NCBI GenBank assembly: GCA_019918135.1
Contig: WBZZ01004731.1
Location: 5,001-69,000 of the forward strand
Direction of reading: 5' to 3'
Origin: Paulinella micropora
Lineage: Eukaryota > Cercozoa > Imbricatea > Euglyphida > Paulinellidae
DNA length: 64,000 bases
Part shown: piece by piece, positions 29,954 through 40,757 of the stretch
How positions within the stretch are numbered: position 1 is the stretch's first letter
How the letters are laid out: the number at the start of each line of letters is the position of its first letter
Position numbers and translations under genes: made by a program
The notes under the pieces: generated by a model
What the model saw: only the letters and a program-made list of their open reading frames with translations
Told to the model about the DNA's origin: nothing
The model's database searches: none

Positions 29954-31324
29954 TTACTGTGGGATCCGCAGCTGTCGGATGTAGCTGTCCACGCGATCCC
30001 GGAGCCTCCGGTTTTCTTTGTACCACTTGCTTTGCGTTGCGTTCTGAAGATCAGAGGCCAGCCTTTGTCGCTCAGGGTTTCCCGAGGGAACGCACAGCCG
30101 GCGCGGCCAGCTGGGGTTGTCGGGATGATGGTCATGCAAAACGCCAAACAAAAGGTACACTTCGTATGGGTTCAGGACTCGGTAGTTTTCGGGAGGGTTC
30201 CAATACACCTCTGTCAACAAACCCCCGTCCGGATTCCGGTCGAAGGCCACAATGTGCTCACAAGCATTTCTTGAACTGAGCATGACTTCTATCAGGCGGT
30301 GGCACCTGTGGCGACGCCTTGCAACCGATTTTTCGTCGTCGTCTTGGGACTCGAGCCGAGACCGGAGCAGCGACATCAAGCCTTCCCCAATGGTGTTTTC
30401 CGCTATCTTGGGCGAGGACACGAGGAGATTGACCACGCGCTCACGCTCGCGGCGATCTTTGTGCTTCGACTCGACACCCTGGTCTAGCGCTATGTTCAGA
30501 ACGCTCCCGCCGCCCTCGTCACGGAAGTTGGGGTCTGCCCCGCGCTCTAAGGCCCAAAGCAGATAGGCTGCGGGTCCGTCTTTGGCTAGCCGCCACAACA
30601 GCGTTACTTCCTCCCCCCGGCCTAGGCCGAAGCTGGCGAGAGCGTCTATGTCGACCTGCCACGTAACAAACACCGCCTCCAGAATCCGGCTGGCTATGCC
30701 GAAATTCATCAGTGCCCGCCAGGTGTACGTGTTATGAAGGGCTGCGCGTAGTTGGGCGTAGACCTCGTTTTGCAGATCTACGTCCCCTGCTAGCTCCCTC
30801 AGCAATAGCTCGTGCAATCGCTGGAGATGCACGCCCATCAGCCCATCATTGTCCAAGAGCAACGATTCCTGCGTGACCACTCTGACCAGCTCCGGATAGA
30901 GACGTTTATTCCTAACCTGCTCCGGTTCCGTCCTGATTGCCCGTAGGACTTCTTTGAATTCTTGCCGATGTTCGTTCAGCCGCCGCTCTTGCAGCCAGCG
31001 GCCGTAGGCTTGGTACTGTTCCCGGAGCTTCCCCAACTGCTGTAGCTGTCGATCGAGCCGGGTCCTGGCCTCGGCGTTCGCACTGCAGTTGCATCGTAGC
31101 TTGTACGCGTGTTCTCTCAGAGCAAGCTCGAACCCCTCGAGCTCTCGTTTCCTGCCGTTGCAGGCTTTCTCGATCTTGCTTTCGTTGGCGGCTTCAAGCC
31201 TTAGGCGCAAGGGCGCTGGCGTCTCAACGTCGAGCACGTACTGCTGGCCCTTGCATGCATACCTGCACGCGCGCCCTACGTACCGGTCGGCCTCGGTCCA
31301 TTGAGCCGGCGGCCGCCCGTTCAT
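29954..31324 (-). CDS. Ankyrin-repeat and coiled-coil protein
   Basis: 456 residues. Residues 40-135 are charged helices of coiled-coil type. Around residues 255-300 the run AAYLLWALERGADPNFRDE followed by GGGSVLNIALDQG has the G-A-D-P-N turn and A-L helix of ankyrin repeats; weaker units flank it. Ankyrin proteins of large DNA viruses often bind host targets or link to ubiquitin ligases; here no F-box is seen. The ATG at 31324 lies 14 bases from a G-rich tract. The frame looks whole. Confidence 0.6.
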   Translation of the reverse strand: MNGRPPAQWTEADRYVGRACRYACKGQQYVLDVETPAPLRLRLEAANESKIEKACNGRKRELEGFELALREHAYKLRCNCSANAEARTRLDRQLQQLGKLREQYQAYGRWLQERRLNEHRQEFKEVLRAIRTEPEQVRNKRLYPELVRVVTQESLLLDNDGLMGVHLQRLHELLLRELAGDVDLQNEVYAQLRAALHNTYTWRALMNFGIASRILEAVFVTWQVDIDALASFGLGRGEEVTLLWRLAKDGPAAYLLWALERGADPNFRDEGGGSVLNIALDQGVESKHKDRRERERVVNLLVSSPKIAENTIGEGLMSLLRSRLESQDDDEKSVARRRHRCHRLIEVMLSSRNACEHIVAFDRNPDGGLLTEVYWNPPENYRVLNPYEVYLLFGVLHDHHPDNPSWPRRLCVPSGNPERQRLASDLQNATQSKWYKENRRLRDRVDSYIRQLRIPQ

Positions 31325-31428
31325 GCTAGAAGGGGGATTGGGGGGGAGGGAGGCAGAGGCTTCTGCTAAAAATGTACAAAGGATACAAATAGAATAAAAG
31401 AAATAGATTGTCTGTTACAACAAAACAC
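31325..31428. promoter_or_regulatory. Short divergent promoter region
   Basis: 100 bases between the ankyrin-type gene and the membrane-protein gene, with a GGGGGATTGGGGGGGGAGGG tract next to the ankyrin-type start. Confidence 0.4.
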
Positions 31429-31914
31429 ATGAGACTACCTTGCCCCCTCCCCCCCTCACTCGCCCCCGTCGCACACGAGGTGTGGCCGGCCCCGCTCCAG
31501 ACGCTGGCCTTCTGTTTGGGCCTTTACGCTGCATTCTGCTGGTGGTTGCTCTTTTTTGTGGTGCTGCCGTCGCTGGACCGCGAACACCATGGGCCGTGCA
31601 GCCTGCGCGCCCGGCTGTGCAGGGCCAGGCGGCGCTCGCCGGGTGGCGCGTGGCTACCCGCGCAGCCGGGCGCGGCTATTACTGCTGGCGACGAAGCGGG
31701 CTTTTTTTGGTGCCATCTGCATCACTGGCCCTTGTACTTACTCCTGGGCACAGCCTGTTACCTGGCGCCGGCGCACTGGCCGTCCTGGCTGCGCTCGGGC
31801 GGCTTAGGCTTTTCTTGTGTTTTAGTCGTCCAGGGCTTCTGCTACAAAGACCGCTTCCGCTTCTGTTATGTGCTGCCCCAGGCAAAGCCTGAGGCACAGG
31901 GTAACAAGCTATAA
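31429..31914 (+). CDS. Small multi-pass membrane protein
   Basis: 161 residues from the ATG at 31429 (an upstream in-frame ATG at 31408 is possible). Three hydrophobic segments: about 22-46 (TLAFCLGLYAAFCWWLLFFV), 99-118 and 123-140. Between the first and second is a Cys/Arg-rich loop. No family recognised. It ends close to a TTTATTAATAAA signal. Probably a virion or host-membrane protein, by inference. Confidence 0.55.
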   Translation: MRLPCPLPPSLAPVAHEVWPAPLQTLAFCLGLYAAFCWWLLFFVVLPSLDREHHGPCSLRARLCRARRRSPGGAWLPAQPGAAITAGDEAGFFWCHLHHWPLYLLLGTACYLAPAHWPSWLRSGGLGFSCVLVVQGFCYKDRFRFCYVLPQAKPEAQGNKL

Positions 31915-32004
31915 TCCTCTTCCCCTTTTTTATTAATAAATATCAGAAAACTTTTTTTTTTTTAAAATTACCCCGTCTTTCTCTTGAATTGCAAAGAACG
32001 CCGG

Positions 32005-33450
32005 TTAGCTACAGCTACTACTCGCCGTCACACGGAAGGCCAGGACGTTGCCGTGCTCAAAGCCACTGACACAGACCTGGTCCCCGAACGCCACAAGCGT
32101 GGGCGCGCGTTCGAGCCCCGACATGGAGCACACGTACGCCCATTGGCCGGCGGGCGTGAAGGCCTGGACGCGCCAGGCGCCCGGATAATCCGCGACGAAA
32201 ACCAGGCCCTGGCATAACGCTAGGGCGTGGGGGTGGTGCAGAGCGCCCGCTTGCGTGCCCTGCTGCCCCCAGTGCGCGACCAGTTTGCCGTCCTGCGCGT
32301 CGAAGGCCTGGACGCGGTGGTTCAGGCTGTCGGCGACCCAGACCTTGCCGTCGGCGCACGCGAGCCCCGCGGGCGAGTTGAACTGACCCGGGGCGCTGCC
32401 CCGTGAGCCCCATTCGTAGAGCAATCGTTCGGACCCAGGCGCCGCTGGGACCGACAGCGCCCGTACTACGTGTCGCGCGCGATCGGTCACGAACAGGGTG
32501 TCACCCGCGGCCGCCGCGCCGTGCAGCGCCCACTGGCTGCACGCGCTTACAGTTGTGATAGCCTCGGGCCACAGCCCGCCGTTTATGACGACCAAGCCGC
32601 GCGCCTCCGAGTCGGTCGCGTAGAAGCGGCCATGGCAATAAACCAACGCCACGGGCCGTAGGCGGCGCTTTTTGCTTAGGACGCGCGGCACGCCGTAGCT
32701 GGCGATTCCTGCCATTTTCAGTTCGAAGCTCCAGAGATTGCTGCCATCTTCTTCTAAGACGTAGAGCAGGCCGCTGCTGCCGACGCACAGCACAGCGGCA
32801 CGGCGCACCGTCGCGCCGCGGCCGGGCTGTGGCAACACATAGGTAGAACAATGCGGCGCGACGGGGGCCGGGCTGGCCTCGACCTCTGTCGTCCGCTGCG
32901 AGCTGTTGCGCACTAACACTGGCTCGAGTCGCGGGCACCAGAGCAGTCGCGTGGCGGCCGTCGCCGGCACCGAGACGATCACGCCCGGGGGTATTCTAAC
33001 CGTGCTTGCCTCGCTAGTCTCGGTGTAGGTGACCTTGAGCTGGCGCTGCTGTTCTAGACTTTCGATCGCGCGCTCGTGTTGGCCCAGCAACTGGTTCAGT
33101 CTAACGACCTCCTTGCTCCAGCACGCGCTGCGTGGCTCCTCGTCGTCGTCGTCGGCGGGGGGCTGGCGCAGCTTGCGCTCCAGCGCCAACAAATCCTGCT
33201 GCACCAGCCGCACATCCTCGCGCCGTTTCTGCAGTTCGTGCGCTTGTTGCGCTCTGGCGTCTTCGGCCCGCAAACTTAAGTCGTCGGCCAGCGTGACACT
33301 TTCTAGTCGCAAAGAACCGTCGGCCTCGATGGTACCTTGCAGCAGCTTTCCTTCCAGCTCGAACGTCTGTGAGTCGGAGCGCCACGTAGCCACAGTCGTG
33401 AAAGGGCCCGTCGCCGACAGCAGTTCACCCCGCGAAGAATCAGTTGCCAT
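32005..33450 (-). CDS. NHL-repeat beta-propeller protein with coiled coil
   Basis: 481 residues from the ATG at 33450; a longer start at 33492 would add a hydrophobic 14-residue leader. Residues about 65-150 form a charged coiled coil with an acidic DDDDEE patch. The C-terminal half carries NHL-type repeats: LVVINGGLWPEAI, DTLFVTDRARHVVRAL, GQFNSPAGLACADGKVWVAD followed by SLNHRVQAF, and LVFVADYPGAWRVQAF. NHL propellers bind proteins or RNA; the coiled-coil-plus-NHL order recalls TRIM-NHL proteins without the RING. A very long C tract lies upstream. Confidence 0.75.
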   Translation of the reverse strand: MATDSSRGELLSATGPFTTVATWRSDSQTFELEGKLLQGTIEADGSLRLESVTLADDLSLRAEDARAQQAHELQKRREDVRLVQQDLLALERKLRQPPADDDDEEPRSACWSKEVVRLNQLLGQHERAIESLEQQRQLKVTYTETSEASTVRIPPGVIVSVPATAATRLLWCPRLEPVLVRNSSQRTTEVEASPAPVAPHCSTYVLPQPGRGATVRRAAVLCVGSSGLLYVLEEDGSNLWSFELKMAGIASYGVPRVLSKKRRLRPVALVYCHGRFYATDSEARGLVVINGGLWPEAITTVSACSQWALHGAAAAGDTLFVTDRARHVVRALSVPAAPGSERLLYEWGSRGSAPGQFNSPAGLACADGKVWVADSLNHRVQAFDAQDGKLVAHWGQQGTQAGALHHPHALALCQGLVFVADYPGAWRVQAFTPAGQWAYVCSMSGLERAPTLVAFGDQVCVSGFEHGNVLAFRVTASSSCS

Positions 33451-33539
33451 GGGTATTAGAACAAAAAATAGTGTAGCAAACAGAAAAAACAAAAAAAAAC
33501 AACTTTTGCTGTCTTAAACCCCGGCCTCCCTCCTCCCCT

Positions 33540-33560
33540 TTCCCTCCTCTCCCCCTCTCC

Positions 33561-33599
<39 letters not shown>

Positions 33600-33726
33600 T
33601 CCATCCTTTCCCTGCCTCCCCCTCTCCCCATCTCTTTCCGAAATGCCCTCTGGTACTGCCCAGCTGGGCCATATCACATAACACAGGGGGGGGAGGGAGA
33701 GGACAGGGGCAACCCCCCCCCTCCCT
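33540..33726. repeat. Poly-C tract and G/C-run tract
   Basis: About 35 consecutive C residues (33562-33596) and a second G8/C8 tract at 33688-33722. A diverged copy of the GATATGG-type hairpin element lies between (33627-33680). Confidence 0.8.
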
Positions 33727-33954
33727 GTCCCCACTTCCGTTTCAAGAAGACAACAAAAAGGAGGAGGACCCCCCGCCCGCCGAACCGCAGCCCCCCCGCC
33801 TCGCGACAGACCCACCCAAGTGGGGGAGACTTTGGTGCTGCCTTCAGAACGGCTGAATCTGGGGGCGCGGGGCTGGGCTTTGCACTGGGAGATTGGGGGG
33901 GGGGGGCGACGGGGCGGACTATTTCGAGCTAGGGTCGGACGGGGGGCCAGACCG

Positions 33955-34440
33955 TCGAGCAAGGGGGGAGCAGCCGCGCAGTACGAGCTCGCCCAACGCT
34001 ACAAAGATGGCAAAGGCGTAGACAAGGACGAAGTCAAGGCAGAGTGAAACAGGACTACGCCCAGGCGTCGAGTGGTACCGCCGGGCGGCCGAACAAGGGG
34101 GCGCGGCCGCGCAGTCCAGTCTGGGCGTCTGTTACGCCAACGGGCAGGGAGTCAGCCAAAACCAGGACCAGACAGTTGAGTGGTTCCGCCGGGCGGCGGA
34201 GCAAGGGCACTCGGCCGCACAGTACAACCTAGGCGGCTGTTACGTCGACGGGCAAGGAGTCAGCCAAGACATGGGCCAGGCAGTCGAGTGGTATCCGGGC
34301 CGCCGAGCAAGGGGTCGCGGTCGCGCAGCTACAACTCGGGTTTTGCTACGCCCTGGCAAGGGCGACGCCCAGGCCCAGCGCCAGCTGGGTTTTTGCTACG
34401 AATCAGGCACGGGCGCAGATCTGGTCTACCCGAGCTGAAA
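33955..34440 (+). pseudogene. Sel1-like repeat protein, broken
   Basis: At least three Sel1-like repeats are readable: YELAQRYKDGKGVDKD, then units with EWYRRAAEQG, AAQSSLGVCYANGQGV, AAQYNLGGCYVDGQGV and RQLGFCYESGTG. Sel1 repeats are 36-44-residue helix pairs used as scaffolds. The stretch is broken in several places. Confidence 0.65.
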
Positions 34441-34491
34441 TAGCCAGGCTCGAGAACGAGACGAGACAGTTGCTCAAGACGACCCAGCACG

Positions 34492-34590
34492 CGTCGTGAT
34501 ATGGTCGAAACATGGAAGTGATATGGCTGGAAAAGGGCATTGTGCCAAAATGCCCTTTGGTACGGCCTTTTTTTACATATCAAAAAACAA
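34492..34590. repeat. GATATGG...CATATC hairpin element (copy B)
   Basis: GTGATATGGCTGGAAAAGGG and TTTTTACATATC arms around an inner GGGCATT...AATGCCC stem. One of about seven copies; see finding. Confidence 0.65.
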
Positions 34591-34792
34591 ACTCGCAGCG
34601 CTAGCGCACAGAGTGCGAGAGTGTAAACAATTCTTAAAAGAAAATATATATACAAACCAAGTCGCAGATTCTGCTGAATTTTCGACTGACCAGATTTGTA
34701 CTAAAATTTTTTTTGCTTTCACTTTAATAAAATAAAAAACTTATGACAATCTTCCCCTATAATGTCGCTTGGCTGCCAGCCCCTTTTTTCTT

Positions 34793-37700
34793 TCAGCGTC
34801 GCTGTCTTTTACTAGCGGGCTGCTGCCTTTCCCTCTCCTCCACACGTTTGGAGCCACTAGCTGTGTGTTCCTCATCTGCAAGCCATTCGCTCAGTAGATA
34901 ATAACTTTCAGCGATCTCGTGGACAAGCCGCAGGGCGTCTATCTTGTCTTCCTCCTCCTCCCGCGCCGCTCCCCCCTCCTCTCCTCGTCCTCGCAATCGC
35001 CCTGCTCTTCTTCGCCCCACTCCTCGCCCCGCTCCTCGCCTTGTTCCTCGACCTCTCCCTGGCCCCTCTTCTTCCCAACTAAATTCACGCCGCTAAAAAA
35101 GGCCACGCGGTAGCAGGTGTGCAGGCCTTTTGTCTTTTTGTCCCTAAGACGCAAAGGATTACCCCCTGCAGTCTTCTGCCTTTCCAAGCTTGAGCGCAAG
35201 CACGTTTCGAAAAACTGGGCAAGCAGGCCTTGGCACGCCTGTACAGATAACGCGAGCTGCCGGGGGGCGGCTGCCCCCCGAGCCCCCCACTGCTCTCCCT
35301 TCCAGCCCGCGTCGGCGGGCTGGGCTCGCGTGCTAGGCGGTTCAGAGTGTTCTGTTTGATTTGCAGGCCATTCCACAGCGTATGCCCGTTGTGAAATAAT
35401 AGCTCGATCTGCCGTTGATTCGCGGCCACGTTCCCCAGGGAGAAAAGTTCGCCGCCTAGCAGCCTGTACGCAGCGGGTTGGCTAGGCCCTGCCTGCCCTT
35501 CCTGCAGCTGTGAGCCTTTCAGCAACAGGTTCGCAAGAGCTTCCAGGAAGAGCACGCGACCGGCCAGGTTGCGATCCCTCTGCACGGACAAGGGGGGTGT
35601 GGTCTCTTGCAGGTCTGCCCACTGGCTTTGTGCCCATCGTAGGAAGAGATCTTCTTTTCCGCTAAAATGAACCCATGTGCCCAACAGGGCCAGTAAATTC
35701 TTGTGCCCCTCCAGCCTGCACGCAGTCTTATAATCCAGTAGGTGCCTAGCCGACGGGTGTCTCAGCAATAATTGTAGGTAGCCCACCCGGTCCAAGGCGG
35801 ACCGCGCCGAATTACCGTCAAGCAAAGGGGTCCTCCCGGTTTTTACGCCAGCGCACCCTCCGGCTCCGCGTTGCCACCACCGCGGTCCCCCCCCTCTCCT
35901 GCAGAGCGATTTCTGCGCGCAGCTCGTCGTCGCTCATGCCCTGGCCACCTCCTCTAGCTGCTCTATGGTCGACTTCTTGGCCTCCCGTCGCTGTGCCTTG
36001 CGTTCGTCGGCTTTGTCGTTCTCCTCGTCGTGCATCTCCTCCGACACCGGCCCGGGCCAACAGTGCTGGTCGTCGGGGGCGGGGAGCGCCGTGGCCGCGA
36101 AATCGACTTTCTCCAGCTTGTCACAGCCCATGCGCCACAGGTAATAGCAGAAGATATCCTTGGCTCTGTACAGGGACAGGTTTTTTTCCAGGGTATTGAA
36201 TGCGACCAGTATGAAATACCAATTGCGACAAGGGATTATGCGCCCGTTCCTGTCTATGCGCGGTTCGAACATGCGATGCAGGAACGCGTCGCCCCCGCCC
36301 TTGCCTTGGGGCTTGGCCGCTAGCGCTCGGACCTTCAGTGCGATCGAAGCTTCCACGTCTGCTAGGGTCAGCGGCGCGTTGGTAGACACAAACGGCCTCT
36401 TGAAGTACACGTGCAATTCGTGCACATTCCTGACCCGCACGCTCATCTGCGCATAGTCACGCGCCAGGATTTGGTTGTTGTCAAACATCACGTAGCACGC
36501 GTGAAAGTAAAAGTCTTTCACGCCCTTGGGTTCGCTGAAGTTCACGCCAAAGGTCAGAGTACACGTAAAGCACACATAGTACAACTCCGACCACACCTTC
36601 CACAAATCGCCCTTGAAGTCTCCTGCATGCCCCTCGCCCAGGTCTCGCCTCAGAAATTCCTGCCGGCGTTGCCCGAAATAGCAACGCATTTTCACGTTGC
36701 GCACCGCGCGCGAAATATCCTCGCTCACCCTTTCCGCCTCGGCCCGGGACCCCGCCGCCATCACCACCTTCTTGCCGCTCAGGAGATCCAGCTTTATCTT
36801 CTGCACCAGACTCGCGCGTGACTTATGCTCAAAGTACCGCCGGTTCGACTGCTTGCGAAAGCTGCTACACCTCAAATAGGTCCGGCATTCTTCCTCCCCC
36901 GGCGGCGCGCCCGCCAACCCTCTCTCTCGTCTCATCGCGTGGAGTACCTCTATCGTGCGAGGAGACAGGAACGCATCCGGCAGCACGATCCTGTCTGCTT
37001 CTCGAACTAGCATTTCCAACATCATCAGATTTTGCAGGTCCTTTTCTACGTTGAGCCCTTGCGTCGCCTGGTACAACAGGCTTTCCACTTCGTCCAGCAG
37101 CAGAACGTTGTAGGCTACGGGCTGCAGGCACTCGTTCTCTCCCTGCCCTTCCTTCCGCGTGAGGCTGTGAAGTGCCTCAAACGTCCAGATCGCTCTGTTT
37201 GCCTCTGGTGCCTTTGCGGGCTTAAACTTAAAGTCGTACTCTTGTAACGTGTGCTCCAGCGAGTGGCAAAACGTCTTACGGCTTGCCACGGCCCCCACCC
37301 TGATCTCGCGGTCCGGTCCGTTGTGCTTCTGCCACGCCTCCCGCCATTCCTCCTGCGCACGGAACATCTCGGCCGTCCAGCCCTCCGGCTTCTGCCGTGT
37401 TATGAGCGCATGCACTGCGTTCTTCAGCTGGGTCGTCTTTCCAGCGCCTAACGACTCCTGCAGCGCCAGCAGCTCGAAATTGTTGGTGAAAGCAAAGGGC
37501 ACCGCCCATTCCGCCGACACGTCTTCGCGCTCCGTGACGAGCGAGGCCCAGGGATTATCAGGGCGGCTTAGCCCGTCAAATACGTCTATGTTGCCGTACC
37601 CGTCTTGCAGGCTCCCCTTGCGAGACACCCGCCCGTTGTCCAGGGCTTTCCAAGTTCCGTCTAGACACGGACAGGTCCACCAGAAATCTAGCTTGTGAAC

Positions 37701-38233
37701 CTCGATGGTCTGCGACTCGCATTCCGTGCTCCCGCAAAGCCCCCGCGTTTCCCACGCGGGCCAGCGCTCCGTGGGGCTGGACCCTCGCATCTGGGTGAGA
37801 GCCTCCTGCTGCGTGGGGTTCGCCAGCACCTCTTTCAGCCTTCTCGTGCGCAGCTCATCGACTATCGCCCACAGCTCCCCCCCCAGCCTGCCGGCTCGCT
37901 TCCTCCGTCTTTCTTGGGGTAGTAGTTCAGAAGGCGAGCCACCCGGCGCTCAGGCCTCTCACAACCCTCCCCCCGCTCCGAGTCGCAAAGCGCACACCGC
38001 GCGCGCAGCCAAATCTCGCCGTCGTCGTCATCGATCGAAATTTCGACCTTCGCCTCGCTCTTGTGTTGGGAGGGCGCTTGCGTCTTGTACGACAAAACGC
38101 ACAGCGAGCCTGGGGCCAAGACCGCCGTGAATCGCTTGATCGGCTCGTGGCTCTGGGGCTCTTCTAGTTGCTGAGAGCTTTCCAGAATAGGAGAAACTGG
38201 CTGTGCTACAACGCACTTCATGTGCTCGAGCAC
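34793..38233 (-). pseudogene. Origin-binding-protein-like SF2 helicase (UL9/Herpes_ori_bp type), broken
   Basis: The longest piece (631 residues, 35934-37829) has a Walker A motif GAGKTTQL at its residues 128-135 and Walker B LLLDEVESLL at 243-252. The D-E-V-E form is typical of the herpesvirus UL9 origin-binding protein family and its giant-virus relatives. Later helicase motifs lie around GKKVVMAAGSRAEAERV and the TFGVNFSE stretch. Upstream of the core is a Cys/Asp-rich N-terminal piece (CALCDSERGEGCE). Downstream are helical pieces and an acidic tail with ASKRQRR. The whole looks like one gene with about three or four breaks. Such helicases open replication origins. It lies directly downstream of the primase gene on the same strand, which fits a replication module. 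Confidence 0.65.
35296..35325. repeat. CAGCCCGC/GCGGGCTG palindrome copy in helicase gene
   Basis: Read on the minus strand as QPADAGWKGE. Same palindrome and same right flank (GGAAGGGAGA) as the primase copy. Confidence 0.75.
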
Positions 38234-38379
38234 AGCGGAGACTCTGCCGATCAGCGGCTGAACCCAACTTCGCCAATGAGCACTCGTAGGGCCTTCTTCG
38301 CTGCTCTCCTGCGCACTGATCTGTTCCTCCCCCTAAGAACAAATAGTAATAGCATTTCATCCGGTGGACGCGCATGAGA

Positions 38380-38870
38380 GAGAAAGGGGGGGGAGGAGGG
38401 GGGTGGTAAGAACCCCTGACGCACACTCCTTGTGCCTGATAACTGGGGTGCGGGGTGGTGGGTCATTCAAAAATATTTGGGAGAATTATCGTTAGGCCTG
38501 ATGCACCTTTTGGCACTTGGGGGTGTGTATCTACTTCGGGGTGTATCGACCCACATAAAAAAAACGCAAAACCCCCCCACCTATGTTTCTAATAGTCGGG
38601 TGGGAGAGGGTCATCAGAAAATATCACTGGAATTCCGTTTGGGCCTGAAGACACCCATTGCCATTCCGACGGGATGGCCTATGTGCCACCCCAGACCCCA
38701 TTGTACAGAGACATCCCACACACCACACCCCCACCGCCAGAAATGGACCCCCGGAAGGAAAGCAAGAACATGGCAATTATACAGACCTGCGTGGAGGTTT
38801 CGGGTGCAGTAACATGATCACCTACATACGCAAATGGCGGTTTTGCAAAGCAAGCAAAAGGTGCAGGATT
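38380..38870. other. Spacer with G-run tract and a diverged duplication
   Basis: A G9-rich tract lies near 38385-38403. The stretch GGGTCATTCAAAAATATTTG at about 38460 resembles GGGTCATCAGAAAATATCAC at about 38608; each is followed by similar TAGGCCTGATG / GGGCCTGAAGA sequence, so a roughly 150-base unit may be duplicated and diverged. No convincing gene. Confidence 0.35.
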
Positions 38871-40757
38871 TCAGCGACAAACAAGCAAGCGATACAGGCC
38901 CTCAGGTACAAACCAACAAAACACGAAATTCAGATTGCGCAGCCACTTCTTACCTTGATCATCCTGCTTGTTCTCGGCTGCAATCATTTGGTGGTTTGTA
39001 TCTGAAGGCTCTTCTTGGTACGGAGAGCTTGAGTGAGCAGTCGGGACTGGGGTGGAGGGTAGGGACACACGGCAGGGCTGTGCCAGACAGAGCTTGTAGC
39101 GCGTGGCCTGGGGCAGCATGAAGCGGGCCTTGGAGACACCCTGAGCGCATTGTGCGTCCAAACAGATGATAGTCATTTTGTCTTCCCCCAAGGTCACAAG
39201 CAAGCGATTGCTAGCGTGCGGGGCCGCGATACCAGTTGCGGCGTGGCGGAAAGGGCAGATAGCAGTGTTTTTGAGCGTGTAGGCCCAAAGGAATCCTTGC
39301 GTTTTCCATACGACTTGAGGGAATTCCACGTGTGGCCCCAGGTAGGGCGCCGTGTGGGCTACCAAAATAGAGCTCATCTGTGCCTGAGTGTAGCGGTCAG
39401 CCCCCCCCAAAACGACGGGTGTAGCGGGAGGGGCGTCTGCCAGGGGCGCTAGGAGGATTTGGCCAGCGAGTTCGGAGCCCCACGGCAGGACGGGAGGGCA
39501 GGCTCGGGGGAGCAGGCCGCCGGAGGGAACAGGCTGGCGGGGGGCAGACCGACGGGGGGCAGACTGCCCCCGCCCGAGACCCCCCCGTTCTCCCTTCCAG
39601 CCCGCACCAGCGGGCTGGGCGGGCTGAGCGGGCTGGGCGGGCTGGGAGGGCTGGGCGAGTTGGGCTCTGAAGCGCGCGGGGGCGTCGTCGTCGTGCCAGG
39701 CAGGGCCTGCGCGTGTGGCGTCGGTCTCGCCGACGCTGGCCAGCGCCACGAATTCGTCGATTTCGGCGTCGTTCATGTCTTGTGCGGAGTAAAAGGCAAA
39801 GTTTCGGGCGACAAGCTCGTTCAAAGGTTCATTGATTGGTTCGGGGTTGCATATGCTAGAGGTGGAGGAGGAGCTGGAGCTGCCGCTGGGTACACGGAGT
39901 TGGTAGCGCCCAAAGGGGAGCAGGACCCGCTGCGCGTAGACGGGTTTGGGACAGTTCTTGTTGAAGGGACAGGGCGGGCGCCCGCGCGAGGGCGGGCGGG
40001 GCTGCGACGGCGCCTGGAAACAGCCGGCGCAGGGCTTGCGCTCGGCTTTGTCGCAGAAGGGGTACCTGCACATCCCACCATTTTGCTTGTAGATGGAGAG
40101 GTCGACGATGGTGGACAGGTCGAGGTCAGCGAAGGACGGGAAGAGGCGCGCGAAGTCGGCGATGGCTTCGCGCATGAGCAGACCCGCGTCGGCCCAGCCG
40201 AGCACGACCTGGGGGAAGACGAGATGGTACGACAATTTGTCGTAGCTGACCAATTTGCGCTGGCGGGGGGCGGGCGGCTGGGTGGGCTGGGTCTGCCACT
40301 TCTGGACGCGGCCGTGGCTTTGTAGGACGAGCGCAGTGCAGGCCGCCCAGGCCTGCGTGGCAGGCATGCCGGCGGCGGTCAGGCGCACAATGATCCGGCG
40401 CGCCAGCACAACAAGAAAGCGTTGTAGAAAGTTTAAGAAGCGGGCGGGCGTGAGCTGCGGGGACTGGCGCGCATCCAGGTCGACGATGAGGGCGGAGGGG
40501 TCGTGGATGACTTGGACGAGTGCAAACCTGTTGAGCCGCGATGCATACGGACTGTTCTGTAGCTCGCGCAACAGGCCGGCCACGAGCTTCTGCTCGTCGG
40601 GGGTCAGGTGGAGGCGCCCACCTGACATAAGAGTAAAGTTGGGCGCGATCTGTTCGTCGTCACGGACGCGGCCGGCGGCTGTGTCTAGCACACGCTGGAT
40701 CCGCTGGGCCAGTGCTTGGGCCTGGCCCCAAGAGCCTCCTCCCGGCGGTGTAGCCAT
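38871..40757 (-). CDS. Archaeo-eukaryotic primase (UL52-like) with zinc-binding C-terminus
   Basis: 628 residues from the ATG at 40757, right after a G-rich tract. The catalytic pattern of archaeo-eukaryotic primases is visible: VDLDAR at 92-97 (D93, D95), SYHLVF at 176-181 (His178) and VDLSIY at 218-223 (Asp219). A Cys-rich segment follows, MCRYPFCDKAERKPCAGC at 229-246. The C-terminal module has C501, H505, H514 with SN, C532 and C537, the layout of the UL52-type zinc ribbon. The enzyme makes primers for DNA replication. Residues 380-390 (AQPAGAGWKGE) are encoded by an inserted palindrome, within a Gln/Pro/Ala repeat. The frame looks whole. Confidence 0.75.
   Translation of the reverse strand: MATPPGGGSWGQAQALAQRIQRVLDTAAGRVRDDEQIAPNFTLMSGGRLHLTPDEQKLVAGLLRELQNSPYASRLNRFALVQVIHDPSALIVDLDARQSPQLTPARFLNFLQRFLVVLARRIIVRLTAAGMPATQAWAACTALVLQSHGRVQKWQTQPTQPPAPRQRKLVSYDKLSYHLVFPQVVLGWADAGLLMREAIADFARLFPSFADLDLSTIVDLSIYKQNGGMCRYPFCDKAERKPCAGCFQAPSQPRPPSRGRPPCPFNKNCPKPVYAQRVLLPFGRYQLRVPSGSSSSSSTSSICNPEPINEPLNELVARNFAFYSAQDMNDAEIDEFVALASVGETDATRAGPAWHDDDAPARFRAQLAQPSQPAQPAQPAQPAGAGWKGERGGLGRGQSAPRRSAPRQPVPSGGLLPRACPPVLPWGSELAGQILLAPLADAPPATPVVLGGADRYTQAQMSSILVAHTAPYLGPHVEFPQVVWKTQGFLWAYTLKNTAICPFRHAATGIAAPHASNRLLVTLGEDKMTIICLDAQCAQGVSKARFMLPQATRYKLCLAQPCRVSLPSTPVPTAHSSSPYQEEPSDTNHQMIAAENKQDDQGKKWLRNLNFVFCWFVPEGLYRLLVCR
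39592..39622. repeat. CAGCCCGC/GCGGGCTG palindrome copy inside primase
   Basis: In frame within the primase, encoding PAGAGWKGE on the minus strand, and next to a CAGCC-rich minisatellite. Keeps the frame open. Confidence 0.8.
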
